A stretch of 64,000 bases of DNA, taken from the NCBI RefSeq assembly GCF_001465345.1, contig NZ_CP013655.1:2249741-2313740 (forward strand). The letters are read 5' to 3'. Below are positions 23,064 through 30,933 of this stretch, piece after piece. Position 1 is the first letter of the stretch. Each line of letters opens with the position of its first letter. This DNA comes from Enterococcus rotai. Lineage in GTDB: Bacteria > Bacillota > Bacilli > Lactobacillales > Enterococcaceae. A model generated the notes under the pieces. The model was not told where the DNA came from, did not search any database, and saw only the letters and a program-made list of their open reading frames with translations. Made by a program: the position numbers and the translations under genes.

Positions 23064-24899
23064 GTGAAAAAAAAATTACAATTATTTAAAAAGAAACCAA
23101 TTAAGTATTCATTGATCATAGTTGGAATGATTTTGTTGGTTTTTATCAGCAACTTATACTTACAGTGGTGTCAAAACGAATTATCATTTGATTTAGTAGC
23201 TAAATTTGCTTTTTCTTGGCATACTGAAAAATTTATTTTAGGTAGTCTAGTCTTGTTGCTATTTTTATTATTTCTATGTAGTGTAGCAGGTTCACTAATA
23301 CTTGGAAGTGTCCTGTATGCAATTACGATCGGAATTTTAGGCTTTGCAGATTATCAAAAAATGTTTTACCGAACTGAGCCGATTTATCCAGATGATTTAA
23401 AAATGATTACGGAATTTGGTTTATTAAGAGAAATGATTGGAACGATTCCTTTTGTTATTATTATATTGATTGCAGCAATCGGTTTATTCTTTTTCGGCAG
23501 AGCCATTTATAAAAGCCGTCTGTTATCGAAAAAATGGCAGATCATACGAATCTCAGGCATAGTTATCACAGCAGCACTATTGCTGTATGTCAGCGATTTT
23601 AACAACCCAAATAATTTATTAAGGAAAGCCTATAACAAAACAGCGTTATGGATTCCCTATAGTCAAAAAATGAATTATTACAATACTGGATTTATGGGTG
23701 GATTTTTGTATAACTTAAAAGTTGATGCCATGGATAAACCAAAAAACTACTCAAAAAAGACCATTGAAGACATCACGACTAAATACACAAAAACAGCTCA
23801 AGCAACAAACAGTTTATCTGAAGAAAAGCCAAATATTATTTTTGTGATGAGTGAAAGTTTTTCAAATCCGCAAAATTTAAACGGTGTGACCGTCAATAAA
23901 GATCCTTTAAAAGAGTATTATGATATTGCAAAAACAACCTATAGTGGTCAAATGCTCTCGCAGAATTATGGTGGGGGAACAGCGAATATTGAATTTGAGG
24001 CACTGACCAGTTTCTCCATGGAATTATTCAATCCTCAACTGACAACGCCATACACAATGCTGATCCCTAAAATGAAGGAAGTTCCGTCGATTGTTTCGTT
24101 ATTGAATCAGCAGGACTATCAAACAACCGCGATTCATCCTTATAATACATCGATGTATAAGCGTAAAGATGTCTATCAGACGATGGGCTTCGATCAGTTT
24201 ATCAGTGAAGATACGATGAAATACACAGAAACACTTGAAAATAATCCTTATATTTCTGATGAGTCGGCATATAAAGAAGTATTCGATTTATTAAAAGAGG
24301 ATCAAAAGCCGCAATTCGTTCATTTGGTAACGATGCAAACGCATATGCCATATAGCGATAAATACAAGAGCTCAGATTACTCTTCACAAAGTTTAGGAAA
24401 CAAAAAAGCAATCGATAGCTACATGCAAGATGTTGCCTATAGCAGTGAAGCATTGAAACAATTTACAAGTTCATTGAAGGAGCTCAAAAGACGGACATTA
24501 GTTGTTTTTTGGGGTGATCATTTGCCTAGTATTTACTCAGATGAGATCAAATCGGCTAACGATGAAGTAAAAATACACCAAACGGAATTCTTAATGTATG
24601 ACAATCAAGGAAAACTTAGCGAGAGAAACATACATGATGCAGTTACAAGTCCTTTTTACTTTACGCCTTCATTATTTGAACAAAGCGGCATGCAAATGAC
24701 TGGTTTTTATCAATTGCTATCTGAATTAGAAAAACAAGTTCCAGCTTTTGAGAAAAGCTTCTATTATAAGGATAAACAATGGAGTAAAACACTTGCTCTA
24801 AATAAAGCACAAGAAGAATTATACGAAGACTATCGCTTGATTCAATATGATATTGTTTCTGGAGAAAATTATAGCTTAAAAACAGATTTTTTTAAATGA
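23064..24899 (+). CDS. LtaS-like sulfatase-fold membrane enzyme (lipoteichoic acid synthase family)
   Basis: A 611-residue protein with about five N-terminal membrane helices (to about residue 180) and an extracellular alkaline-phosphatase/sulfatase domain. The start of that domain, KPNIIFVMSESFSNP, the nucleophile region GGGTANIEFEALTSFSM (catalytic Thr), and the metal-binding WGDHLPS motif match LtaS and related phosphoglycerol transferases. Such enzymes polymerise glycerol-phosphate from phosphatidylglycerol on the outer membrane face. Enterococci usually have several paralogues, so this may be a primase or accessory form. The start codon is GTG 23064 after AGGGAGA. Confidence 0.85.
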   Translation: MKKKLQLFKKKPIKYSLIIVGMILLVFISNLYLQWCQNELSFDLVAKFAFSWHTEKFILGSLVLLLFLLFLCSVAGSLILGSVLYAITIGILGFADYQKMFYRTEPIYPDDLKMITEFGLLREMIGTIPFVIIILIAAIGLFFFGRAIYKSRLLSKKWQIIRISGIVITAALLLYVSDFNNPNNLLRKAYNKTALWIPYSQKMNYYNTGFMGGFLYNLKVDAMDKPKNYSKKTIEDITTKYTKTAQATNSLSEEKPNIIFVMSESFSNPQNLNGVTVNKDPLKEYYDIAKTTYSGQMLSQNYGGGTANIEFEALTSFSMELFNPQLTTPYTMLIPKMKEVPSIVSLLNQQDYQTTAIHPYNTSMYKRKDVYQTMGFDQFISEDTMKYTETLENNPYISDESAYKEVFDLLKEDQKPQFVHLVTMQTHMPYSDKYKSSDYSSQSLGNKKAIDSYMQDVAYSSEALKQFTSSLKELKRRTLVVFWGDHLPSIYSDEIKSANDEVKIHQTEFLMYDNQGKLSERNIHDAVTSPFYFTPSLFEQSGMQMTGFYQLLSELEKQVPAFEKSFYYKDKQWSKTLALNKAQEELYEDYRLIQYDIVSGENYSLKTDFFK

Positions 24900-24926
24900 A
24901 ACAAATGAGGTGAAAAGGAGTAAACG

Positions 24927-25682
24927 ATGAGCTTTAAAAAGAAAGATAATCAAACGTATTATAATCCGATTCGTCGTGCCGTGTTGAACCACCAAATGAT
25001 TCAACCAGGTGATAAAGTTGCAATTGGGATGAGTGGTGGCAAAGACAGCACAAGCTTGTTGTATTTTCTAGATATGATCAGCAAGCAAAAACGCTTAGGC
25101 TTTGAATTTGAAATCGTGCCGATCACATTAGCTATGGGGTTTGATATGGATATCAGCCCTTTGCAGGAATTTGTGGAAGGATTAGGGTATGAGCTGGACA
25201 TTGTGCCGACTAATATTGCCCAAGTTGTCTTTGATATCCGAGAAGAACGCTCACCGTGTTCGCTTTGCGCCAAATTACGTCGAGGAATTTTGTATAAGCG
25301 TGCCAAAGAAGTTGGCTGCAATAAAGTGGCTTTAGGTCATCACCTAGATGATGCTATCGAAACGTATTTTATGAATTTTCTATTTCACGGTCAAATGGCT
25401 AGCTTTGATCCGATGAGCTATTTATCCAAAACAGATATCACCTTGATTCGCCCTTTACTTTATCTAGAAGAAAAACAGATCATTCAGTTTGTTCAAAGAG
25501 AAGAGCTCCCTGTGATTTTCAATCCATGTCCTGTTGATAAGAAAACCAAACGGGAAGAAATCAAACATCTTGTAAGTGGGTTAGCCCAAAGTTACCCTGA
25601 TATTCGAGAGAAATTTATCATGGGGTTGGAGCAAGGGACATCTGAAAATTTTTGGACAAAGTCACTGCTATCACCTGAGTGA
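24927..25682 (+). CDS. TtcA-like tRNA 2-thiolation family protein (PP-loop ATPase)
   Basis: A 251-residue PP-loop protein. The ATP pyrophosphatase motif GMSGGKDSTSLL is at about residues 33-44, and two cysteine pairs lie at PCSLCAKLRRG and NPCPVDKKTKRE (the second has a single Cys). LGHHLDDAIETYFMN matches TtcA, which thiolates C32 of tRNA using a [4Fe-4S] cluster; TtcA needs CxxC plus one further Cys, which is what is seen. Related TtuA/Ncs6-type proteins are alternatives. Close behind the LtaS-like gene, with its own AGGTGAAAAGGAG. Confidence 0.85.
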   Translation: MSFKKKDNQTYYNPIRRAVLNHQMIQPGDKVAIGMSGGKDSTSLLYFLDMISKQKRLGFEFEIVPITLAMGFDMDISPLQEFVEGLGYELDIVPTNIAQVVFDIREERSPCSLCAKLRRGILYKRAKEVGCNKVALGHHLDDAIETYFMNFLFHGQMASFDPMSYLSKTDITLIRPLLYLEEKQIIQFVQREELPVIFNPCPVDKKTKREEIKHLVSGLAQSYPDIREKFIMGLEQGTSENFWTKSLLSPE

Positions 25683-25695
25683 AAAAAGGAGTACT

Positions 25696-26103
25696 ATGAA
25701 AAAAATTATTGTGTTGTTTTTGTTGGTACTTGGTGGTTGTTCGAAAATAGAGCCATCGAAAACTGAAGAAGTAAACCCTAAAGCAATTGAAAGCAAACAA
25801 GTCGAATTTGAATTTAAAGGGAAAAAATTGCTCATTACGAATCACTCGGAAAAGATTATGACATTGATAGAAACTGATACAACCTATTCTATAGAAGAAA
25901 AGGGAAAATGGCAGACGATCGATCAAATTTCAGGTTCGCTTTCAATTACGTACAATGTGTTAAGTAAAGAAGTGTACGAATACGATCTTACCAAAGAACT
26001 GTCGGAAATTGGTACCAATAAAATCAAAGTGACAGTTGTTTATACCTTTGAAACTGGTGATGAAACAAACCAATATGAAAAAGAGCTGATCTACAAAGAA
26101 TAG
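25696..26103 (+). CDS. Small lipoprotein of unknown function
   Basis: A 135-residue secreted lipoprotein. A short signal peptide (KKIIVLFLLVLGGC) ends in a lipobox LGGC with Cys about residue 15. The mature part is mostly beta-strand (VEFEFKGKKLLITNHSEK) with no motif I recognise. It is 13 bases after the TtcA-like gene and ends before a strong terminator. Confidence 0.75.
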   Translation: MKKIIVLFLLVLGGCSKIEPSKTEEVNPKAIESKQVEFEFKGKKLLITNHSEKIMTLIETDTTYSIEEKGKWQTIDQISGSLSITYNVLSKEVYEYDLTKELSEIGTNKIKVTVVYTFETGDETNQYEKELIYKE

Positions 26104-26122
26104 CAGGAACTGCAAACTATTG

Positions 26123-26171
26123 AAACACAAAAAGACCACCTGAATATCTATCAGATGGCCTTTTTGTGTTT
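26123..26171. terminator. Bidirectional terminator between convergent genes
   Basis: A long stem of about 20 bp with a small bulge (AAACACAAAAAG arm against CTTTTTGTGTTT) around a short loop, with A- and T-runs on either side. It serves the lipoprotein gene and the convergent SDR gene, whose stop codon overlaps it. Confidence 0.85.
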
Positions 26172-27144
26172 ATGAGGGATCGACGCATTTTGCTAGTGTT
26201 TCCTTAATAGAGGCAACCACATCATAATGTTTCACATTCAACGTAGGGAAGGTATCATTAGGATCTAGATACAAATCATATTCCTGCATCATCGCTGATT
26301 TTGTCGAATGAATACCATGTTCCAAACCAGCTTTTGCCGCTTCAGCATCAATACCTTCGTAAATGGCTTTGACATCATTATAAGAAACGACTGGGACTGC
26401 TGTATCTTGTCCTAAAGCGTCGACCATCATTTGATAAAATTCTTGATATTTCATATTGGTATCACCAATTGCATACGTGCTGCGGTGTGTCCCGTTTTCC
26501 ATGGCACCAACGGCGGCCTCAGCAACTTGTTCAACAGTTACCATTGCAGTGCCGCCTTTTAGTGCTGGGAAAACATCTTGACCTTTGATTTGTTCTGTAA
26601 ACATTTTCCATAGCGGTTCACGGCCTGGCATTGTACCGAAAATATAAGGCAGACGTAAAGAGGTTACAGTCATGCTGCCGTCACCTTCTGCAAAAGCTAC
26701 TTGTTCTTGTAATAAGCGCATCATTGGGTAAGCCTCAAGTGTTAAATTTGATTCAGGCAAACGCTCAGCGAATTCAGCAAAGTAAGAGCCAAAAACAACA
26801 AAATCTTTCACACCAGCTTCTTTAGCCAAGTAAGCTAAACGTTGAGTAGGCAATACATTTGCTTCGTAGAAAAATTTAGACGCAGGTTTTTTCGGAACGA
26901 CACGTTCGTCTGCTCCAGCTGCATAAATAAAACCAACACAACCTTCAAGCATGGCTAAGATTGCTTCATCTGTCATATCATTGATATTTCCCAGAGTGAC
27001 TGAAACATCACTAGAAAATAAATCCTCAGCTGGCATTGGCGGTAAAGAAATCGTAGCGACTTCATAGCCTTTTTTCAATAATTCTTCCGTTGTATAATAC
27101 CCTAAAAAACCAGTTCCACCTAACACAAAAACTTTTTTACTCAT
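26170..27144 (-). CDS. NAD(P)-dependent epimerase/dehydratase (extended SDR)
   Basis: A 324-residue Rossmann protein. The nucleotide loop VLGGTGFLGYYTTEELL is at the N-terminus, as in atypical or extended SDR enzymes, and an LRLPYIFGTMPGREP stretch follows. The usual YxxxK is not obvious, so catalysis may be atypical. GAGG-type ribosome site (minus strand) supports the start. It is divergent from a double-AraC regulator across a 128-base gap that holds a CRP/FNR-like dyad, so the regulator may control it. Substrate unknown. Confidence 0.8.
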   Translation of the reverse strand: MSKKVFVLGGTGFLGYYTTEELLKKGYEVATISLPPMPAEDLFSSDVSVTLGNINDMTDEAILAMLEGCVGFIYAAGADERVVPKKPASKFFYEANVLPTQRLAYLAKEAGVKDFVVFGSYFAEFAERLPESNLTLEAYPMMRLLQEQVAFAEGDGSMTVTSLRLPYIFGTMPGREPLWKMFTEQIKGQDVFPALKGGTAMVTVEQVAEAAVGAMENGTHRSTYAIGDTNMKYQEFYQMMVDALGQDTAVPVVSYNDVKAIYEGIDAEAAKAGLEHGIHSTKSAMMQEYDLYLDPNDTFPTLNVKHYDVVASIKETLAKCVDPS

Positions 27145-27168
27145 GAGTAAAACCTCCTAAAATCTATT

Positions 27169-27184
27169 TGTGATATGAATCACA
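27169..27184. promoter_or_regulatory. CRP/FNR-type dyad TGTGA-N6-TCACA between divergent genes
   Basis: TGTGATATGAATCACA has perfect 6-base arms around 4 bases, and also fits the CRP-class pattern TGTGA-N6-TCACA. It covers the -35 position of the rightward promoter, whose -10 (TATAAT) is at 27198-27203. A Crp/Fnr-family protein such as an ArcR or FLP type is the likely reader; the specific factor is not known. Confidence 0.6.
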
Positions 27185-27197
27185 TGTACAACTATAG

Positions 27198-27203
27198 TAT
27201 AAT
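27198..27203 (+). promoter_or_regulatory. -10 box of the double-AraC regulator gene
   Basis: A perfect TATAAT with no good -35; the -35 place is occupied by the CRP/FNR-type dyad. This suggests an activator-dependent or repressible promoter. Confidence 0.5.
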
Positions 27204-27272
27204 CGTAATGAAGAGGAAATGTTGGACGCGAGAAATACAATTCTTATCCTAAATGAACAAAGGAGTGGTGTT

Positions 27273-28481
27273 ATGAAAGCAAGTCTTCCTTATACTGGAA
27301 CTAGTTACTATGGTTTTGAATTAACAAAAGCTGATTTTATTGTAAGAAACGAACGGTACAAAACTGCAACGGCTAAGACGAGCCGTATGACTGTTCAATT
27401 TCTTTTTATAAAAAACGGTTCTGGAAAAGTTCAGATCAATAATCAAGAATACCTAGTGGAAAAGGGGAGTGTACTTTGGCTATTTTCATATCATGTGTAT
27501 CATTTTGTTGAAATTTATGAAGAAATCCAAGCCATCACTTTTGACCTTTCTTTAAATGTTTTAATGTTGTCCTCCTTGACTACCCGTTCGGTTGAACAGC
27601 ATATGAGTTTTTTTGAATATTGGGACACACCTGTTCTTAAATGTGAAGAGAAGGACTTTACGTATTTATTAACGATTTTTACCCATGGACTGCAAGAATA
27701 TGAGCAACAAGAGCGACTCTACGATCTATCGTTGCTTGCGGATTTATATCAAGTAATTGTCTGGTTTGAACGAACGGCAAGACATCAATGGACTCGTGAA
27801 AAACCAATTCGTGAGATCAGCTCCAAAATTTTGTTATATGTTCATTTTCATTATAGAGAAGAGTTGCTACTCAACGAAATAGCGGATAAATTTAAAAGTA
27901 CACCGCAAACGATCAATCGAGGACTAAAGAAATTAACGGGAAAAACATTTGTAGAAAATCTGATTGACGTTCGCATCAATAATGCTTTAGCAATGTTAAA
28001 GTTTGAGGAGCTAGATATCGCTTTTATTGCTGATTTTATCGGCTATCGGTCAGTTCCTAGTTTTAATAAACAATTTAAGGCTATGACAGGTTATTCACCT
28101 ACAGAAGTTAGAAAAATTAGAGCAACTGATAAGAAAATGAATTCGTTTCGTTTTCAAAACAGTCTCCCCTTTGAAATCTATACGTATATTAATCAACACT
28201 ATAGTGAACCAATTTCAATTCAAACCGCAGCTAAATATTTTTATTCTAGCCCAACTAAAATCGATCAAATCGTCTTGGATGAGTTTTCAATGACCTTTAA
28301 TGCGTTGGTAGAATATAATCGAATGTTATTTGCCCGTTCTCTTTTATTGAGCTCATCTAAAAAGATCAGTGAGATCGCTGAAGCCTGTGGCTATCAGTCG
28401 ATTCGCACCTTCAACCGGAATTTTTTAACTTTTTGGGGCAATACGCCGAAAAAATATAAAGAACTGCTGACTAATAAATAG
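27273..28481 (+). CDS. Transcriptional regulator with two AraC-type DNA-binding domains
   Basis: About 402 residues. An N-terminal cupin-like region (VQFLFIKNGSGKVQINNQEY) is followed by an AraC-type helix-turn-helix domain (LLNEIADKFKSTPQTINRG, ending FKAMTGYSPTEVRK). A second complete AraC-type domain then lies at the C-terminus (ISIQTAAKYFYSSPTKIDQ, AEACGYQSIRTFNRNF, WGNTPKKYKEL). Most AraC proteins have one such domain. I prefer ATG 27273 with AAAGGAG upstream; an in-frame ATG at 27219 would add 18 residues. Divergent from the SDR gene, its probable target. Confidence 0.8.
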   Translation: MKASLPYTGTSYYGFELTKADFIVRNERYKTATAKTSRMTVQFLFIKNGSGKVQINNQEYLVEKGSVLWLFSYHVYHFVEIYEEIQAITFDLSLNVLMLSSLTTRSVEQHMSFFEYWDTPVLKCEEKDFTYLLTIFTHGLQEYEQQERLYDLSLLADLYQVIVWFERTARHQWTREKPIREISSKILLYVHFHYREELLLNEIADKFKSTPQTINRGLKKLTGKTFVENLIDVRINNALAMLKFEELDIAFIADFIGYRSVPSFNKQFKAMTGYSPTEVRKIRATDKKMNSFRFQNSLPFEIYTYINQHYSEPISIQTAAKYFYSSPTKIDQIVLDEFSMTFNALVEYNRMLFARSLLLSSSKKISEIAEACGYQSIRTFNRNFLTFWGNTPKKYKELLTNK

Positions 28482-28484
28482 AAG

Positions 28485-28540
28485 AAAAAGACAGAATAAC
28501 TAGTTTCTAAAAATCAACTACTTACTCTGTCTTTTTCACA
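28485..28540. terminator. Bidirectional terminator between the AraC gene and the bacteriocin genes
   Basis: 11-bp arms (AAAAAGACAGA at 28485-28495 with TCTGTCTTTTT at 28526-28536) around a 30-base loop. It also lies just beyond the end of the leftward bacteriocin transcript. Confidence 0.75.
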
Positions 28541-28554
28541 TTAAATGAACGAAT

Positions 28555-28722
28555 TTATTTTCCGTTCCAACCTTTTAGGAAGCCTTTGGCAATTTGGTCG
28601 GAGTGTTCAAAGGCTTGTTTGGCAAGATAACCACCGATAGGAATTAATAAAGCTGCTGGCCCAATGCCACCTTTAATATCTTTTAGTTTTTTTTCTGAAA
28701 TCACTTTTTTCAAAATAATCAT
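28555..28722 (-). CDS. Double-glycine bacteriocin precursor, beta-type peptide of a two-peptide pair
   Basis: A 55-residue precursor. The leader KKVISEKKLKDIKGG ends in the Gly-Gly cut by C39 peptidase exporters. The mature 36-residue peptide starts IGPAALLIPIGGYLAK and ends in SDQIAKGFLKGWNGK. It contains GFLKG, a GxxxG helix-helix motif of class IIb peptides. From memory, its HSDQI...KGWNG ending resembles the beta peptide of enterocin X / NKR-5-3AZ. Either ATG 28722 or TTG 28713 could be the start; the AAAGGA spacing favours TTG. Last gene of the leftward operon. Confidence 0.82.
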   Translation of the reverse strand: MIILKKVISEKKLKDIKGGIGPAALLIPIGGYLAKQAFEHSDQIAKGFLKGWNGK

Positions 28723-28732
28723 TCCTTTCAAA

Positions 28733-28912
28733 TTATCCTTTGATTGCTCCATAGATTCCTTTTGCAGTACAAACAGGATTCGCAAAATTTAAAGAAGATA
28801 ATGAACATTTCGTATAGGCTCCTAGGCCAACGCCATAACGTTCCCAAAAACCATCATTACTTCCACCACAAATCTTTTTTAATTCTTGCTCGTTCAATTC
28901 TTTTTTGATCAT
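28733..28912 (-). CDS. Double-glycine bacteriocin precursor, alpha-type peptide with two cysteines
   Basis: A 59-residue precursor. The leader IKKELNEQELKKICGG ends in Gly-Gly; the mature 42-residue peptide starts SNDGFWERYGVGLGAY, has two cysteines (possible disulfide) and ends CTAKGIYGAIKG, with a GxxxG motif (GAIKG). From memory, SND..W...YGVG resembles the alpha peptide of enterocin X. The start ATG 28912 has AGAGGT upstream. Paired with the beta-type gene 10 bases downstream, it forms a probable class IIb two-peptide bacteriocin. Confidence 0.82.
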   Translation of the reverse strand: MIKKELNEQELKKICGGSNDGFWERYGVGLGAYTKCSLSSLNFANPVCTAKGIYGAIKG

Positions 28913-28929
28913 TTTCTTACCTCTTTCTT

Positions 28930-29178
28930 TCATTTTTTATTTTTACTTCCTCTCCAATAAAAGTAGAGAGTCAAAGTTAAAACGATTATTGTAATTCCGA
29001 TAAAATTCGTTAATAAAAAGCTATCGATTCTAAAATAAATCGATACTGTATCATTAATCCAATCCGCAATAATGTAACTGATTATGACACTTATTGTTTT
29101 TTCAGTAATAGAAGCTATGTCAATTCCTTTTTCAACTATTTTTATTATCCTGATCCTTTCGTTAGAAGTCTTTTTCAA
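28930..29178 (-). CDS. Small membrane protein, probable bacteriocin immunity protein
   Basis: An 82-residue protein with a charged N-terminus and two hydrophobic segments (about residues 28-43 and 54-74), ending in a basic tail. It starts at TTG 29178 behind AAAGGAG. It is the first gene of the leftward operon, 17 bases before the alpha peptide. Size, membrane nature and position suggest the immunity protein, although immunity genes usually lie after the bacteriocin genes. No sequence motif proves it. Confidence 0.6.
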   Translation of the reverse strand: MKKTSNERIRIIKIVEKGIDIASITEKTISVIISYIIADWINDTVSIYFRIDSFLLTNFIGITIIVLTLTLYFYWRGSKNKK

Positions 29179-29259
29179 TTGTTTTGTTCTCCTTTCGACG
29201 ATCGTTGATTCTTCATACTGGTACGGCCCTTTTTTTTGCGAGACCTTGCTACATACTTG

Positions 29260-29325
29260 ATTATATAGTGGCTTATTTAATTTGTGTTAAAAAGATCCTG
29301 AATACTGTTGATTTCATTCTTGAAT
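29260..29325 (-). promoter_or_regulatory. Pheromone-responsive promoter of the bacteriocin operon (leftward)
   Basis: On the minus strand ATTCAAGAA (29317-29325) and ATTCAGGAT (29295-29303) are direct repeats with 22-bp periodicity. A perfect TATAAT (29260-29265) follows 30 bases after the second repeat. Paired repeats two helical turns apart and just upstream of -35 are how LytTR regulators of bacteriocin systems act. Confidence 0.72.
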
Positions 29326-29348
29326 GAGCTAAATAGCACTTTTCATTC

Positions 29349-29413
29349 ATTCGAGAACGATTTAACCGTGGTTCAGGAAGTTTTTTTATGTTATATAGAA
29401 ATTGTGTCATACT
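29349..29413 (+). promoter_or_regulatory. Pheromone-responsive promoter of the inducing peptide operon (rightward)
   Basis: ATTCGAGAA (29349-29357) and GTTCAGGAA (29371-29379) are direct repeats, again 22 bp apart. An extended -10-like TGTCATACT (29405-29413) follows 29 bases after the second repeat core. The layout mirrors the divergent promoter. Confidence 0.7.
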
Positions 29414-29447
29414 AAATTTAGTAAATTCATATAGGGAGGGAAAACAA

Positions 29448-29588
29448 ATGGATATCAAAAAAATTAAGAATGTAAAAAAATGTTCCGATAAACAATTATT
29501 GGTTGTAAGAGGAGGAACTAATTTATATAATGGAAAACCAATTTCTAATGTTGCACAGTGTGTGTTTTCTTTTTTCAAGAAATGTTAA
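29448..29588 (+). CDS. Inducing peptide (bacteriocin pheromone) precursor, EntF/CbaX-like
   Basis: A 46-residue precursor. The leader MDIKKIKNVKKCSDKQLLVV ends RGG; the mature peptide TNLYNGKPISNVAQCVFSFF plus KKC is 23 residues with two cysteines. The GKP-S-N-V-C-V-F-S-F-F-K-K-C pattern is, from memory, that of enterocin A induction factor EntF and the carnobacterial pheromone CbaX. It would be exported by the C39 ABC transporter and sensed by the adjacent kinase. ATG 29448 follows GGGAGGG; the longer reading from 29388 is not supported. Confidence 0.88.
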   Translation: MDIKKIKNVKKCSDKQLLVVRGGTNLYNGKPISNVAQCVFSFFKKC

Positions 29589-29630
29589 ATAGTGATTCTT
29601 TTTGATATAATTTAATCAGGAGGGGATCAC

Positions 29631-30923
29631 TTGATTAATATTAATACAAAAGCTTACATATTAAGGATGATTGTGGATCTTTTTTATTTATACGGGTTAC
29701 TTTTTTATATTAATAAAAATGACTACACTAAGAAAAAATTAGCGATCATCTTTATTTTCCTACCAATAACCTTTATTTTCCAATTATTTAGTGGTCTGGC
29801 AGATATGATTCCTATTTTGAGCAGTTATTTTTTATTAAAAAGAAACGGGAAATTTAATCATATTCTTTTAAACAAGCTTACTTTATGTATGCTTATAAAT
29901 GACGTTTCATCAATCGTAAGCTCAATTATTATGTATTTTGGGTTTTCACATGGTGGAATAAAAGGGTACACGTATATTTTTATTCAATTGATTTTGAAAT
30001 TGTTTCTACTATCACTTTTTATCATGTTATACAAAAAATTACATGTTAACTCAGTAATTGAGCATTATAGCTCCGAATTAACATCAGTTCTGATGATTTA
30101 TCTATTTGCAGTTTCTTTACTTGTCTCATATGCGGCTCATTATTATGAGGCATTTGATCAATTTATTATGGGAGTGACGGGTTTCATTATTGTTCAAACT
30201 ATATTTGTTATCTTATTTTTTATCCGAATCACATTAAGGCAAAAAGAGAAATACGAACAACAATTAGAAAAACAAGAATTGATTAATTTAAAAAATTATA
30301 CAGACCAATTAGAACAGAATCAAGAACAATTATCAAAATTCAAACATGACTATAAAAATATTTTACTAAGTCTAAAAGAGGCTTCAGCGAATAGTGAAAA
30401 TCAGGTGTTCTTTGAGCAAGTGCAAGAGTTGGAAAACTATTCGAATCATTACATTTCAACATCGGATTTGAACTACGGTCACTGCCAAAATATTAAAAAT
30501 ATGTATTTGAAAAGTCTGATTATCTCTAAGTTTCATGAAGCAAAGAAACAACAAGTTTACTTTAAATTTGAGTGCTATGAAGTAGTCGAAAAAATTCCGA
30601 TGCCGATTTTTGATTGTATTCGTGTTTTAGGTATTGTTCTTGATAATGCAATCGAAGCGACAAGTGAAAATGAAGAACGTACAATATCGTTTATGATTCA
30701 TCAAGATAATTATCAACTGGAATTTTATATTGAAAATTCTTTTCAAGATCTAGATATTCCTCTAAACTCTCTACTAAAAAAAGGCTTTACAACTAAAGGA
30801 AATCATCAAGGTTTAGGATTGAGTACAATTAAGGATATAAACAAAAAGAATAAGAATATGTTTGTTCAATACCAAAAAGATCAATATAAATTTTCCACTC
30901 AGATCATCTTGATTTGGGAGTAA
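29631..30923 (+). CDS. Peptide-sensing histidine kinase (AgrC/ComD/EntK type)
   Basis: A 430-residue HPK10-type kinase. Six or so membrane helices fill residues 1-200, the usual pheromone sensor. A coiled coil (about 203-235) leads to the phosphoacceptor His239 in KFKHDYKNILLSL, and the ATP-binding N box VLDNAIEAT (Asn339) and a GLGLS G box follow. The start is TTG 29631 with a strong AGGAGGGG. It lies directly after the inducing peptide gene and next to a LytTR response regulator, completing a three-component system. Confidence 0.92.
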   Translation: MININTKAYILRMIVDLFYLYGLLFYINKNDYTKKKLAIIFIFLPITFIFQLFSGLADMIPILSSYFLLKRNGKFNHILLNKLTLCMLINDVSSIVSSIIMYFGFSHGGIKGYTYIFIQLILKLFLLSLFIMLYKKLHVNSVIEHYSSELTSVLMIYLFAVSLLVSYAAHYYEAFDQFIMGVTGFIIVQTIFVILFFIRITLRQKEKYEQQLEKQELINLKNYTDQLEQNQEQLSKFKHDYKNILLSLKEASANSENQVFFEQVQELENYSNHYISTSDLNYGHCQNIKNMYLKSLIISKFHEAKKQQVYFKFECYEVVEKIPMPIFDCIRVLGIVLDNAIEATSENEERTISFMIHQDNYQLEFYIENSFQDLDIPLNSLLKKGFTTKGNHQGLGLSTIKDINKKNKNMFVQYQKDQYKFSTQIILIWE

Positions 30924-30933
30924 GGGAGGCAGT

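Noticed and set aside
29388..29447. Longer N-terminus for the inducing peptide (start at 29388)
   Set aside because: GGGAGGG lies just before ATG 29448, and the added residues are not part of a double-glycine leader; the extension also overlaps the promoter.
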